NCBI GenBank assembly: GCA_963714035.1
Contig: OY970224.1
Location: 1,116,001-1,180,000, forward strand
Direction of reading: 5' to 3'
Length of the DNA stretch: 64,000 nt
From: DATFVB01 sp963714035
Lineage (GTDB): Bacteria > Acidobacteriota > Thermoanaerobaculia > UBA5066 > DATFVB01
The notes under the pieces were generated by a model, which saw only the letters and a list, made by a program, of their open reading frames with translations, made no database searches and had not been told where the DNA came from. Position numbers and translations under genes: made by a program. This document shows, piece after piece, positions 24,892 to 35,413 of this stretch. The first letter of the stretch is position 1; every line of letters begins with the position of its first letter.

Positions 24892-26328
24892 TTAGAGGCC
24901 GCAGCGCTGAATCAGTGCAATAAACGGCTGGGGAGCGACGCCAATCACCATCGTCATCACGGCGCACAGCCCCGCGGACCAGGCGACTCCGGGAGACCCC
25001 TTGAGCGGCGCGGCTTCTCCGTCGGTCAGGTACATGGCCATCACGATCCGGAAGTAATAGAAGAGCGAGACGGCCGAGGCGAGCACGGCGAGAATCGCGA
25101 GCCCGGAATAGCCGGCTTTGACGGCGACCGCGAACAGATAGTACTTCCCGATGAACCCTCCGGTCGTCGGGATGCCCGCGAGCGACAGGAGGAAGATCAG
25201 CATCACTCCCGCCAGGAGCGGGTTGCGCCGCGCGAGCCCTTTCCAGTCGTCGATCGACTCCCCGGCGTAGCCCCTCGACTCGAGGAAAATGACGAGCGCG
25301 AACGCGCCGAAATTCATGAAGGTGTACGCGAGGAGATAGATCTGGATCGCGGCGATCCCTCCGTGGTCGAAGCCGAGGACCCCGAGGAGAGCGTAGCCGG
25401 CGTTGGCGATCGACGAGTACGCGAGCAGCCGTTTGACGTTCGTCTGGAGGAGTGCGGCGACGTTTCCGACGACGAGGGTCGCGGCCGCCGAGATCGCGAC
25501 GACGAGCTTCCAGTCTGCCGCGAAATGCGGAAGCGCGACGTAGAAGATCCGCGCGAGGATCGCGTAGGCGCCCGCCTTCGGTCCGACGGAGAGGAAGGCG
25601 GTGATCGGCGTCGGAGCGCCCTCGTAGACGTCGGGCGCCCACACGTGGAACGGCACGGCCGCGATCTTGAAGAGGATCCCGAAGAGCAGCAGGAGAACGC
25701 CGATCGTCAGGATCCGGTTCGCCGGCGCCGTCGAGAAGGCCGTCGCGAGATCCACGAGCGCCATCTTTCCCGAGAACCCGTACAGAAGCGAGATCCCGTA
25801 AAGCAGGACGCCCGAGGAGAAGGCGCCGAGAATGAAGTATTTCGTCGCCGCCTCGGTCGACTTGACCTGCTCCTTGAAGTAACCGGCGAGGACGTACGAG
25901 GAGAGCGCCATCAGCTCGAGGCTCACGTAGATCGACGCGAGGCTGTCGCCCGACGCCATGAACATCGTCCCCACCGTCGCGAAGAGGACGAGCGCGTAGT
26001 ACTCCCCGGCCGGATACGGCGCGTCCCCGACGAAGCGGACCGACGAGAGGACCGTGAGCGCGCCGGAGAGCAGCACGAGAAGCTTGAAGAAGATCGAGAA
26101 ATTGTCCGCGACGAACATTCCCCCGAGAATCGGAGCGGATCGCGACGGGTCCTTCCAGAGCACGGCCAGAAGCACGACCGAGCCCGCGATCCCGAAGAGC
26201 GCCACCGCGGCGAGCGCTTTCTCTCGCGCCTTCGACGTGAAGACGGCGAGGCAGAGGATCAGCGAGGCGATCGCCGAGAGGAGCAGCTCCGGCGACAGCA
26301 CCAGCCAGTCGTGGGGACGGATGGTCAT
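24892..26328 (-). CDS. nuoN: NADH-quinone oxidoreductase subunit N (478 aa)
   Basis: Antiporter-like proton-pumping subunit of complex I with about 14 membrane helices. The pumping residues are seen as the lysine and histidine in FKIAAVPFHVWAPDVYEGAP and the glutamate in SLELMALSSYVL. It is the last gene of the nuo operon; ATG 26328 overlaps the nuoM stop (ATGA). Length is typical for NuoN. Confidence 0.96.
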   Translation of the reverse strand: MTIRPHDWLVLSPELLLSAIASLILCLAVFTSKAREKALAAVALFGIAGSVVLLAVLWKDPSRSAPILGGMFVADNFSIFFKLLVLLSGALTVLSSVRFVGDAPYPAGEYYALVLFATVGTMFMASGDSLASIYVSLELMALSSYVLAGYFKEQVKSTEAATKYFILGAFSSGVLLYGISLLYGFSGKMALVDLATAFSTAPANRILTIGVLLLLFGILFKIAAVPFHVWAPDVYEGAPTPITAFLSVGPKAGAYAILARIFYVALPHFAADWKLVVAISAAATLVVGNVAALLQTNVKRLLAYSSIANAGYALLGVLGFDHGGIAAIQIYLLAYTFMNFGAFALVIFLESRGYAGESIDDWKGLARRNPLLAGVMLIFLLSLAGIPTTGGFIGKYYLFAVAVKAGYSGLAILAVLASAVSLFYYFRIVMAMYLTDGEAAPLKGSPGVAWSAGLCAVMTMVIGVAPQPFIALIQRCGL

Positions 26329-27971
26329 CGGACCGCGTCCGGCGCCGCCGCCGGGAACGCTCCCGGCGAGAGGGCCGGAGACGCCGCGGCCGGAGGGATG
26401 GCGCGGGACGCCGCGATCGACGCCGCCCGGGCCGGCGGCTTCGACGCGCCGTCGATGGCCGCGACGATCCGGTCGACGGGCCGGGCGATCACGTCGAAGA
26501 ACGGCTGCGGGTAGAGACCGATCCAGAACGCGCAGACGACGAGCGGAATCAGGGTCCACTGCTCGCGCGCGTTCATGTCCTGGAGCTTCTGGTTCGCCGG
26601 GTTCGAGAGCTCTCCGAAAAACACCCGCTGGTACAGCCAGAGCAGGTACGCGGCCCCGAGGACAACTCCCCAGAGCGCCCAGAAAGCGAACCAGGGATTG
26701 CGCAGATACGCGCCGTTCAGGATCGTGAATTCGCCGACGAAGCCGTTCAAGAGCGGAAGCCCCATCGACGACATCGCCATGACGAGGAAGAAGACCGCGT
26801 AGATCGGCATCTGCTTCGCCAGTCCCCCGTATTCCGCGATCAGGCGCGTGTGGCGGCGCTCGTAGACGATGCCGACGAGCAGGAAGAGCGCGCCCGTCGA
26901 GATGCCGTGGTTGATCATCTGGAGGATCCCGCCGCGGAGGCCCGCCGGGTTGAGCGCGAAGACGCCGAGCATCACGAAGCCGAGGTGGGACACCGAGGAA
27001 TAGGCGACGAGCTTCTTCATGTCCTTCTGCACGAGAGAGACCATCGCGCCGTAGATGATCCCCACGATCGAGATCGCGATCATCAGGATCGCGACCCAGT
27101 GGGTCGTGATCGCACCCGGGAACATCGGGAGCGAGAAGCGCACGAAACCGTAGGTCCCCATCTTCAGCAGGACGCCCGCGAGGATCACCGAGCCCGCCGT
27201 CGGCGCCTCGACGTGCGCATCCGGCAGCCACGTGTGGAAGGGGAACATCGGCACCTTGATCGCGAACCCGAAGAAGAACGCGAAGAAGAGGAGGATCTGG
27301 AAATAGACCGGCATGGACGGCGTGAGCGCGGTCAGCGTCGGGATGTCGAAGGTCGGCGCGTTGCCGAGCCCCTTCATCCCGAGGACGCCGGTCGTGTTGT
27401 AGAAGTAGACCGCGATGATCCCGAGGAGCATCAGGACCGATCCCGCGAGCGTGTACAGGAAGAACTTGATCGCGGCGTAGAGCTTCCTCGGGCCGCCCCA
27501 GATCCCGATCAGGAAATACATCGGGACCAGCATCACTTCCCAGAAGACGTAGAACAGGAAGAAATCGAGCGTCATGAACGTCCCGAGCATCCCCGTCTGC
27601 AGCAGGAGGAGGAAGACGTAGTACTCCTTCTGCCGCTCGTGGATCGCCGTGTACGACGAATACACGGAGATGAAGCCGAGAAGCGTCGTCAGCAGGATGA
27701 GGAGGAGCGAGATCCCGTCGATCCCGAAGTGGTACTTCACGCCGAGCGACGGGATCCAGCTCGCGACCTCCTGGAACTGGAACCCGTCCTTGCCGCGGTC
27801 GAACCAGAACCAGAGCGGGAGCGAGATCACGAAGTCGAGCCCCGCGACGACCGTGGCCCAGAGCCGGATCGCTGCCGCCTTCTCCTTCGGAACCAGGAAG
27901 ACCATGAGGAGCGCTCCCGCGAGGGGGACGTAGGCGACGATCGACAGGATGTGCTGCTGAAAAAATGCCAT
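26325..27971 (-). CDS. nuoM: NADH-quinone oxidoreductase subunit M (548 aa)
   Basis: Antiporter-like subunit. Conserved proton-path residues are visible in FYVFWEVMLVPMY (glutamate on helix 5) and AIKVPMFPFHTWLPDAHVEAP (lysine, histidine). It carries a C-terminal tail of about 40 residues rich in Ala and Pro beyond the last helix, unusual for NuoM. It lies 14 bases after nuoL and overlaps nuoN by four bases. Confidence 0.96.
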   Translation of the reverse strand: MAFFQQHILSIVAYVPLAGALLMVFLVPKEKAAAIRLWATVVAGLDFVISLPLWFWFDRGKDGFQFQEVASWIPSLGVKYHFGIDGISLLLILLTTLLGFISVYSSYTAIHERQKEYYVFLLLLQTGMLGTFMTLDFFLFYVFWEVMLVPMYFLIGIWGGPRKLYAAIKFFLYTLAGSVLMLLGIIAVYFYNTTGVLGMKGLGNAPTFDIPTLTALTPSMPVYFQILLFFAFFFGFAIKVPMFPFHTWLPDAHVEAPTAGSVILAGVLLKMGTYGFVRFSLPMFPGAITTHWVAILMIAISIVGIIYGAMVSLVQKDMKKLVAYSSVSHLGFVMLGVFALNPAGLRGGILQMINHGISTGALFLLVGIVYERRHTRLIAEYGGLAKQMPIYAVFFLVMAMSSMGLPLLNGFVGEFTILNGAYLRNPWFAFWALWGVVLGAAYLLWLYQRVFFGELSNPANQKLQDMNAREQWTLIPLVVCAFWIGLYPQPFFDVIARPVDRIVAAIDGASKPPARAASIAASRAIPPAAASPALSPGAFPAAAPDAVR

Positions 27972-27985
27972 GCGTCAGTTCCTTC

Positions 27986-30175
<2,190 letters not shown>

Positions 30176-30179
30176 CGCT

Positions 30180-30485
30180 TCAGCCTTCCATCGTGTCGGC
30201 TTCGTCGACGTTCAATGTCTGACGCTGCCGGTAGAGCGAGATGATGATCGCGAGCCCGATCGCGGCCTCGCCGGCGGCGATCGTGATGACGAAGATCGAG
30301 AAGATCTGGCCGGTCAGGTCGGACAGCCTCCGCGAGAACGCGATCAGGTTCAGGTTGACGGCGTTCAGCATCAGCTCGATCGACATGAGCACGGTCAGGA
30401 AGTTCCGGCGCACGAGGACGCCCACGAATCCGATCGTGAAGATCAGGAAGGAGAGCGCGAGATAGTCGTTGACCGTGACGTTCAT
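30180..30485 (-). CDS. nuoK: NADH-quinone oxidoreductase subunit K (101 aa)
   Basis: Three-helix subunit. The two membrane glutamates expected in NuoK are in MSIELMLNAVNLNL and ITIAAGEAAIGLAI. Length is typical. It sits one base from nuoJ and four from nuoL. Confidence 0.96.
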   Translation of the reverse strand: MNVTVNDYLALSFLIFTIGFVGVLVRRNFLTVLMSIELMLNAVNLNLIAFSRRLSDLTGQIFSIFVITIAAGEAAIGLAIIISLYRQRQTLNVDEADTMEG

Positions 30486-30486
30486 C

Positions 30487-31041
30487 TCAATCCATCTTCT
30501 CGACCGACCGGCGGCCGAGCACCACCGCGCCGACGATCGCGACCAGCAGGAAGAGCGACGCGATCTCGAACGGCAGCAGGTACTCGCGGTAGAGCCCCCA
30601 GGCGATCGCCTGGCTGTTGCCGAGCACCCGCCCGGCCACGGTCCGGAACGCGTCGGGCGAGAAGGGCGCCCCCGGGCCGATCGGATCGAGGATGAGCTGC
30701 GCGTCGAAGAGGACGTTCAGCACGAACCCGAGCACGACCGCGGCGACGATCTGCTTCTGGTAAGGATCCGTCTGCGGCAGGCGCTGCACGTTGACGAGCA
30801 TGATCACGAAGAGGAACAGCACCATGATCCCGCCCGCGTAAACGAGGATCTGGACGGCGCCGACGAACTCGGCGCTCTGGAGGAAGAAGATCCCCGCGAC
30901 CATGAGGAACGCCGCGAGGAGGAAAAGTGCGGAATGGATCGGGTTCCGGGCGAGGACGACCGAAATCGCGCACACGACGGCGATGAGCGCGAAGATCGCG
31001 AAGATCCCGCCGGAGAGTCCCGTGAGGAGAGCCTCGCTCAA
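30487..31041 (-). CDS. nuoJ: NADH-quinone oxidoreductase subunit J (184 aa)
   Basis: Five-helix subunit; the conserved flexible helix region appears as AEFVGAVQILVYAGGIMVLF. The TTG at 31041 overlaps the nuoI stop (TTGA), matching the operon's habit of four-base overlaps and giving the right N-terminal helix. Confidence 0.93.
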   Translation of the reverse strand: MSEALLTGLSGGIFAIFALIAVVCAISVVLARNPIHSALFLLAAFLMVAGIFFLQSAEFVGAVQILVYAGGIMVLFLFVIMLVNVQRLPQTDPYQKQIVAAVVLGFVLNVLFDAQLILDPIGPGAPFSPDAFRTVAGRVLGNSQAIAWGLYREYLLPFEIASLFLLVAIVGAVVLGRRSVEKMD

Positions 31042-31514
31042 CCCTGCTCCGTGATCGTGAAGGGCTTGACGTTCTCGTCCCAGTCGGTCAGCTGGTCGAT
31101 GCCGAGATAGAGCGCCTGGTTGCGCTCGTAGGTCGCGAGCTCGTAGGTCTTCGTCGTGAGCCAGATGGACTTCGGCACCGTCGGACAGGCTTCCTCGCAG
31201 AGCTGGCAGAACATGCAGCGCTTCAAGTCGACGTCGAACCGGTCGAGCACCTTCACCGACTTCCCGGCCTCGTTCTTCTCGTTGTGGAAGTCGATGTAGA
31301 TGATGTTGATCGGGCACTCGATCGCGCAGAGCGTGCACTTGATGCACCGCTCCTCGTCCAGCCGGAACATCCCCCGGAACCGGTCGGACGGTTCCTTCTT
31401 CTCCTCGGGGTACTGGATCGTCGTCTTCTTCTTGACGAGATGCCGCCCCGTGACGCCGAGCCCGTCGAAGAGGTCGAGGAGGGTCAGTCGATCGAGCCAT
31501 TTCTTGAGCTTCAC
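31038..31514 (-). CDS. nuoI: NADH-quinone oxidoreductase subunit I (158 aa)
   Basis: Binds iron-sulfur clusters N6a and N6b through CIKCTLCAIECP and CMFCQLCEEACP. The N-terminal amphipathic region (LKKWLDRLTLLDLF) lies on the membrane arm. GTG at 31514 overlaps the nuoH stop. This copy differs clearly from the second NuoI at 62820. Confidence 0.96.
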   Translation of the reverse strand: MKLKKWLDRLTLLDLFDGLGVTGRHLVKKKTTIQYPEEKKEPSDRFRGMFRLDEERCIKCTLCAIECPINIIYIDFHNEKNEAGKSVKVLDRFDVDLKRCMFCQLCEEACPTVPKSIWLTTKTYELATYERNQALYLGIDQLTDWDENVKPFTITEQG

Positions 31515-32650
31515 GGGCGGACCTCCGCCACGGCGAGACGGCGCCGGAGCCTGGAAAGGAGGAAGAGGAGGACGAAGAACGCGGTGAGCACCCCGCCGAG
31601 GATCCGGAGGCCGCGTCCGTGCACGGTGTCGGCGAGGACGCATCCCGCGACGATCATGATGTTGGCGAGCGCCATCGGGATCAGCCATTTCCACCCGAGA
31701 TTCATCAGCTGGTCGAACCGGTAGCGCGGGAACGTCGACCGGAACCAGATGTAGCAGAAGATGAAGAACCCGACCTTCAGCAGGAACCACAAGATCCCGG
31801 GGACGACCCGCAGCCCGGGAAGCAGGTGCGGGAAAGGCGGAAGCCACCCGCCGAAGAAGAGCGTGACCGCGACGGACGAGACGACGATCATCGCGGTGTA
31901 TTCGCCGAGGAAGTAGAAGGCGAACTTGATCCCGGAGTACTCGGTGTTGAATCCGGAAACGAGCTCCGACTCGGCCTCGGGGAGGTCGAACGGGTTGCGG
32001 TTGGTCTCCGCGATCCCGGAGACGAAATAGAGGAAGAAGGAGAGGAGGCCGGGAAAGATGAACCAGAGGTGCAGCCGGTCCTGAACGCGCACGATCTCGA
32101 CGAGCGAGAGCGAACGCGACATCAGGAGCACCGCGACGATCGAAAGCCCCATCGGGACTTCGTAGGAGACGAGCTGCGCCGCCGAGCGCAGTCCGCCGAG
32201 CAGGGAGAACTTGTTGTTCGACGCCCAACCTCCGAGGATGATCCCGTACACGCCGATCGACGTGATGCCGAGGAGAAAGAGCAGCCCGACGTTGACGTCG
32301 GCGACGTAGAGCGGCGTTTCGACGCCCGCAATCCGGATGCTCTCGCCGAACGGAATCAGCGCGAGCGCGGTGAGGGCCGGGATCACGGAGAGCACCGGCC
32401 CGAGGAAGTGGCTCACCTTCTCGGCCCGGGTCGGCGTGAGGTCCTCCTTCGTCACGAGCTTCAGGAGGTCCGCGAGCCCCTGCAGGAGGCCCTGCGGCCC
32501 CACGCGGTTGGGCCCGAGCCGTCCCTGCATGAACCCCATGATCCGGCGCTCGGCGTAGACGATCACGAACCCGACGATCGCCGGGACGACGAGGACGATC
32601 AGGAGGATCTTGACGGCCGTGAGCACCGTCTGGAGCGTGGCCGGGCTCAC
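31511..32650 (-). CDS. nuoH: NADH-quinone oxidoreductase subunit H (379 aa)
   Basis: Membrane subunit forming most of the quinone chamber. The signature loops PNRVGPQGLLQGLAD and ETNRNPFDLPEAESELVSGF are intact. GTG start overlaps the nuoD stop; the 3' end overlaps nuoI. Length is slightly above the usual 325 because of an extended C-terminus with extra hydrophobic sequence. Confidence 0.96.
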   Translation of the reverse strand: MSPATLQTVLTAVKILLIVLVVPAIVGFVIVYAERRIMGFMQGRLGPNRVGPQGLLQGLADLLKLVTKEDLTPTRAEKVSHFLGPVLSVIPALTALALIPFGESIRIAGVETPLYVADVNVGLLFLLGITSIGVYGIILGGWASNNKFSLLGGLRSAAQLVSYEVPMGLSIVAVLLMSRSLSLVEIVRVQDRLHLWFIFPGLLSFFLYFVSGIAETNRNPFDLPEAESELVSGFNTEYSGIKFAFYFLGEYTAMIVVSSVAVTLFFGGWLPPFPHLLPGLRVVPGILWFLLKVGFFIFCYIWFRSTFPRYRFDQLMNLGWKWLIPMALANIMIVAGCVLADTVHGRGLRILGGVLTAFFVLLFLLSRLRRRLAVAEVRP

Positions 32651-33852
32651 CGGTCGACCTCGCCGAGAACGATGTCGACGGTGCCGATGAGGGCGACGAG
32701 GTCGGACACCAGGTGACCGCGGGCGAGCCGCGGCAGCGCCTGGAGGTTGATGAAGGAGGGCGGCCGCACGTGGAGCCGATACGGCTTGCTCGTGCCGTTG
32801 GACACGAGGTAGAACCCGATCTCCCCTTTGGGAGACTCGACCGACGCGTACACCTCTTCGGCGGTCGGCTTGATGACGCGGGGAACCTTCCCCTTGATCT
32901 CGCCCGGCTCGAGCCGGTCGAGGCACTGGCGGACGATCTTCGCCGACTGGCGCATTTCTTCGATCCGCACGAGGTAGCGATCGTACGTGTCGCCGTTCTT
33001 CCCGGTCGGCACGACGAAATCGAGCTCCTCGTAGCATTCGTACGGCTGCGCTCGCCGGAGATCCCACTCGACGCCGGAGCCCCGGATCACGGGCCCCGTC
33101 AGGCCCCATTCGATGCACTCCTCGGCCGAGATCACGCCGATTCCCACCGTCCGCTTCTTCCAGATGCGGTTGTCGGTCAGCAGCGTCTCGTAGTCGTCGA
33201 TCTTCGACGGGAAATCGTCGATGAACGCGCGGACCGCTTCCGTCCATCCCGGGGTCAGGTCGAACGGCAGCCCCCCGATCCGCATGCAGTTCAACGTCAG
33301 CCGCGCGCCGCAGTACTCCTCGAAGAAATCGAGGATCTGCTCCCGCTCGCGGAAGCAGTACCAGAAGGGCGTCACCGCGCCGAGGTCGATTCCCGAGGTG
33401 CCGAGCCAGACCAGATGCGACGAGATCCGCTGGAGCTCGTCGAGGATCACGCGAATGAGCTGGGCGCGGCGCGGGATCTCGACGCCGAGCAGCTTCTCGA
33501 CGGTCAGGCAGTACGCGTGGTTGCTCGTCGCCGCGGCGATGTAGTCCATCCGGTCCGTGTGCGGGATGGCCATCGGATACGTCTCGGTCTCGAAGAGCTT
33601 TTCGGTGCCGCGATGCAGATAGCCGATGTCGGGAATCGCGTCGACGATCTTCTCGCCGTCGACCTTCAGCACGATCCGGAGCACGCCGTGCGTGGAGGGA
33701 TGCTGCGGCCCGAAGTTGAGCTCCATCTCCGTGACGTCGAAGAGGGTCTTCGGCGCCGCGACGGTGCGGGCGGGCGGCTGGTGGAGCGTCGCGGCGGCTT
33801 TCGCCCGCGCGGCGAAGTAGTCGGCCTCTTCCTGCTCGGGGGTGCGGCTCAT
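32647..33852 (-). CDS. nuoD: NADH-quinone oxidoreductase subunit D, 49-kDa type (401 aa)
   Basis: Quinone-site subunit related to the large subunit of NiFe hydrogenases. Visible motifs: GPQHPSTHGVLRIV near the N-terminus, IGYLHRGTEKLFE, and the C-terminal IGTVDIVLGEVDR. The arginine in LHRGTEKL corresponds, as far as I recall the mammalian numbering, to the one dimethylated by NDUFAF7; a homologue of that enzyme is encoded at 35414. ATG 33852 starts a polar N-terminus of about 50 residues. Two direct repeats lie between nuoC and this gene. Confidence 0.96.
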   Translation of the reverse strand: MSRTPEQEEADYFAARAKAAATLHQPPARTVAAPKTLFDVTEMELNFGPQHPSTHGVLRIVLKVDGEKIVDAIPDIGYLHRGTEKLFETETYPMAIPHTDRMDYIAAATSNHAYCLTVEKLLGVEIPRRAQLIRVILDELQRISSHLVWLGTSGIDLGAVTPFWYCFREREQILDFFEEYCGARLTLNCMRIGGLPFDLTPGWTEAVRAFIDDFPSKIDDYETLLTDNRIWKKRTVGIGVISAEECIEWGLTGPVIRGSGVEWDLRRAQPYECYEELDFVVPTGKNGDTYDRYLVRIEEMRQSAKIVRQCLDRLEPGEIKGKVPRVIKPTAEEVYASVESPKGEIGFYLVSNGTSKPYRLHVRPPSFINLQALPRLARGHLVSDLVALIGTVDIVLGEVDR

Positions 33853-33860
33853 CGGGAAGC

Positions 33861-33957
33861 TTTCGGTTCGGCCGTCTTCACGAGGCTGCCCATTCGCTCG
33901 TCGCTCGCGACGCATTTCGGTTCGGCTGTCTTCACGAAGCTTTCCATTGACTCGTCG
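33861..33957. repeat. Two direct repeats between nuoC and nuoD
   Basis: Positions 33861-33903 and 33915-33957 are 43-bp copies with 37 identical positions (shared start TTTCGGTTCGG, middle GTCTTCACGA, end CTCGTCG), at a period of 54. They fill most of the 108-base gap, the largest inside the nuo operon. No gene or clear hairpin is seen. Confidence 0.8.
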
Positions 33958-33960
33958 GGC

Positions 33961-34533
33961 CTACGACAGCACTTTCCGGTTCGGGTCGTCGGACGGGGGG
34001 CCTCCGCCGGCCGGCCACTCCTCCGGATAGATCGCCGCGCCCGTGTCGATCCCTTCGACGGGGAAGTCCTTGCGGAGCGGATATCCCTGGAACCCGTCCC
34101 ACGTCACGATGCGCCGCAGGTCCGGATGGCCGGAGAACGCGATCCCGAAGAGGTCCCAGATCTCGCGCTCCGACCAGTTCGCGGCGAGGAACGTCGTCGC
34201 GATCGACGGGACGTCCTCTCCTTCGGCGCAGCCGAGCTTCACGCGGATGCGATCGTTCTTCGAGAACGAATAGAAGTGGTAGACGACCTCGAACCGGGGC
34301 TGCCGGTCGCGCCAGTCCACGGCCGTCACGTCGACGCAGTACTTGAAGTCCTGCGCGTCCTTCAGGTGTCGGGCCACGTCGACGATCTTTTCGCGGGCGA
34401 CGGTCACCGTCACCTGCCGGGCGAACTCCTTCGCGGCGACGACGGCGCCGGGCACCGCGGCGGAAAGCTCCGCGACCCAGGGGTGGCCCGAAGCGTCGGT
34501 CGCGGCGGGTTTCGCCGCCGGCTTCTCCGCCAC
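33961..34533 (-). CDS. nuoC: NADH-quinone oxidoreductase subunit C (190 aa)
   Basis: The 30-kDa-type subunit motif SEREIWDLFGIAFSGHPDLRRI followed by GYPLRKDFP identifies it (quoted part split here: SEREIWDLFGI, FSGHPDLRRI). The N-terminus is Ala/Pro-rich and variable. Encoded separately from NuoD here, unlike the fused copy at 60699. One base separates it from nuoB. Confidence 0.95.
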   Translation of the reverse strand: MAEKPAAKPAATDASGHPWVAELSAAVPGAVVAAKEFARQVTVTVAREKIVDVARHLKDAQDFKYCVDVTAVDWRDRQPRFEVVYHFYSFSKNDRIRVKLGCAEGEDVPSIATTFLAANWSEREIWDLFGIAFSGHPDLRRIVTWDGFQGYPLRKDFPVEGIDTGAAIYPEEWPAGGGPPSDDPNRKVLS

Positions 34534-34534
34534 G

Positions 34535-35020
34535 TCAGGAAGCCTTGCGGATGACCTTCATCCGATCGATCTTCTTCTGCAGCTGGATGATCCCGTACAG
34601 GAGCGCCTCGGGCCGCGGCGGACAGCCGGGCACGTAGACGTCGACCGGGACGACCCGGTCGACCCCCTGCGTGACGGCGTACGTCCGATAGGGGCCGCCG
34701 CAGGTCGCGCACGAACCCATCGCGATCACCCATTTCGGATCGGGCATCTGGTCGTAGAGCCGTTTGACGACGGGCGCCATCTTCTCGACGACGGTGCCCG
34801 CGACGATCATCAGGTCGGACTGCCGCGGCGTCCCGCGGAATACCTCGGCGCCGAAGCGCGCGAGGTCATGGCGGGCGTCCATGACCGCCATCATCTCGAT
34901 CGCGCAGCACGCGAGGCCGAACTGCATGGGCCAGATCGCGCTTCGGCGCGCCCAGTTGATGACGGAGTCGACGGTGGTCGTGAGGACGTTTTCTTCGAAT
35001 CGGTTGGTGAGGATGCTCAT
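34535..35020 (-). CDS. nuoB: NADH-quinone oxidoreductase subunit B (161 aa)
   Basis: Carries cluster N2. The tandem cysteines are in FGLACCAIEM, the others in MGSCATCGG and YVPGCPPRPE. Length and order are typical for the operon copy. Downstream of nuoA by 13 bases. Confidence 0.96.
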   Translation of the reverse strand: MSILTNRFEENVLTTTVDSVINWARRSAIWPMQFGLACCAIEMMAVMDARHDLARFGAEVFRGTPRQSDLMIVAGTVVEKMAPVVKRLYDQMPDPKWVIAMGSCATCGGPYRTYAVTQGVDRVVPVDVYVPGCPPRPEALLYGIIQLQKKIDRMKVIRKAS

Positions 35021-35033
35021 GCGGCGAAATCCC

Positions 35034-35390
35034 TCATGCCCACTGGAGCGCGCCGCGCTTCCAGGCGTAGAAGTAGCCGACGACGAGGATCGCGAGGAAC
35101 ACGAGCATCTCGACGAAGCCGAAGAGGGCGAGCTTGTCGAGAAGGATGGCCCAGGGGAAGAGAAAGACGGTCTCGACGTCGAAGACGACGAAAAGCACCG
35201 CGATCAGGAAATAGCGGGCGGAAAAGCGGTAGTCGAAGGCCGTCGTGGGCGACTCGATACCGCACTCGTACGGCTCCCCCTTCGCCGGGTTCGGGATTCC
35301 GTGCTGAAGGAGCTTCGCGACGACGATCGTTCCGATCGGCAGCGCTGCCGCGAGGATCGCGAACACCAGGATGAAAAAATACGATTCCAT
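35034..35390 (-). CDS. nuoA: NADH-quinone oxidoreductase subunit A (118 aa)
   Basis: Three helices and the conserved loop GEPYECGIES, which takes part in the quinone chamber. First structural gene of the nuo set (A-B-C-D-H-I-J-K-L-M-N). The NADH-oxidising module genes nuoE, F and G are absent from the window. It begins 23 bases after the MidA-type methyltransferase gene. Confidence 0.96.
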   Translation of the reverse strand: MESYFFILVFAILAAALPIGTIVVAKLLQHGIPNPAKGEPYECGIESPTTAFDYRFSARYFLIAVLFVVFDVETVFLFPWAILLDKLALFGFVEMLVFLAILVVGYFYAWKRGALQWA

Positions 35391-35413
35391 GCGAGCCCCG
35401 GGATTCTCTCGAT

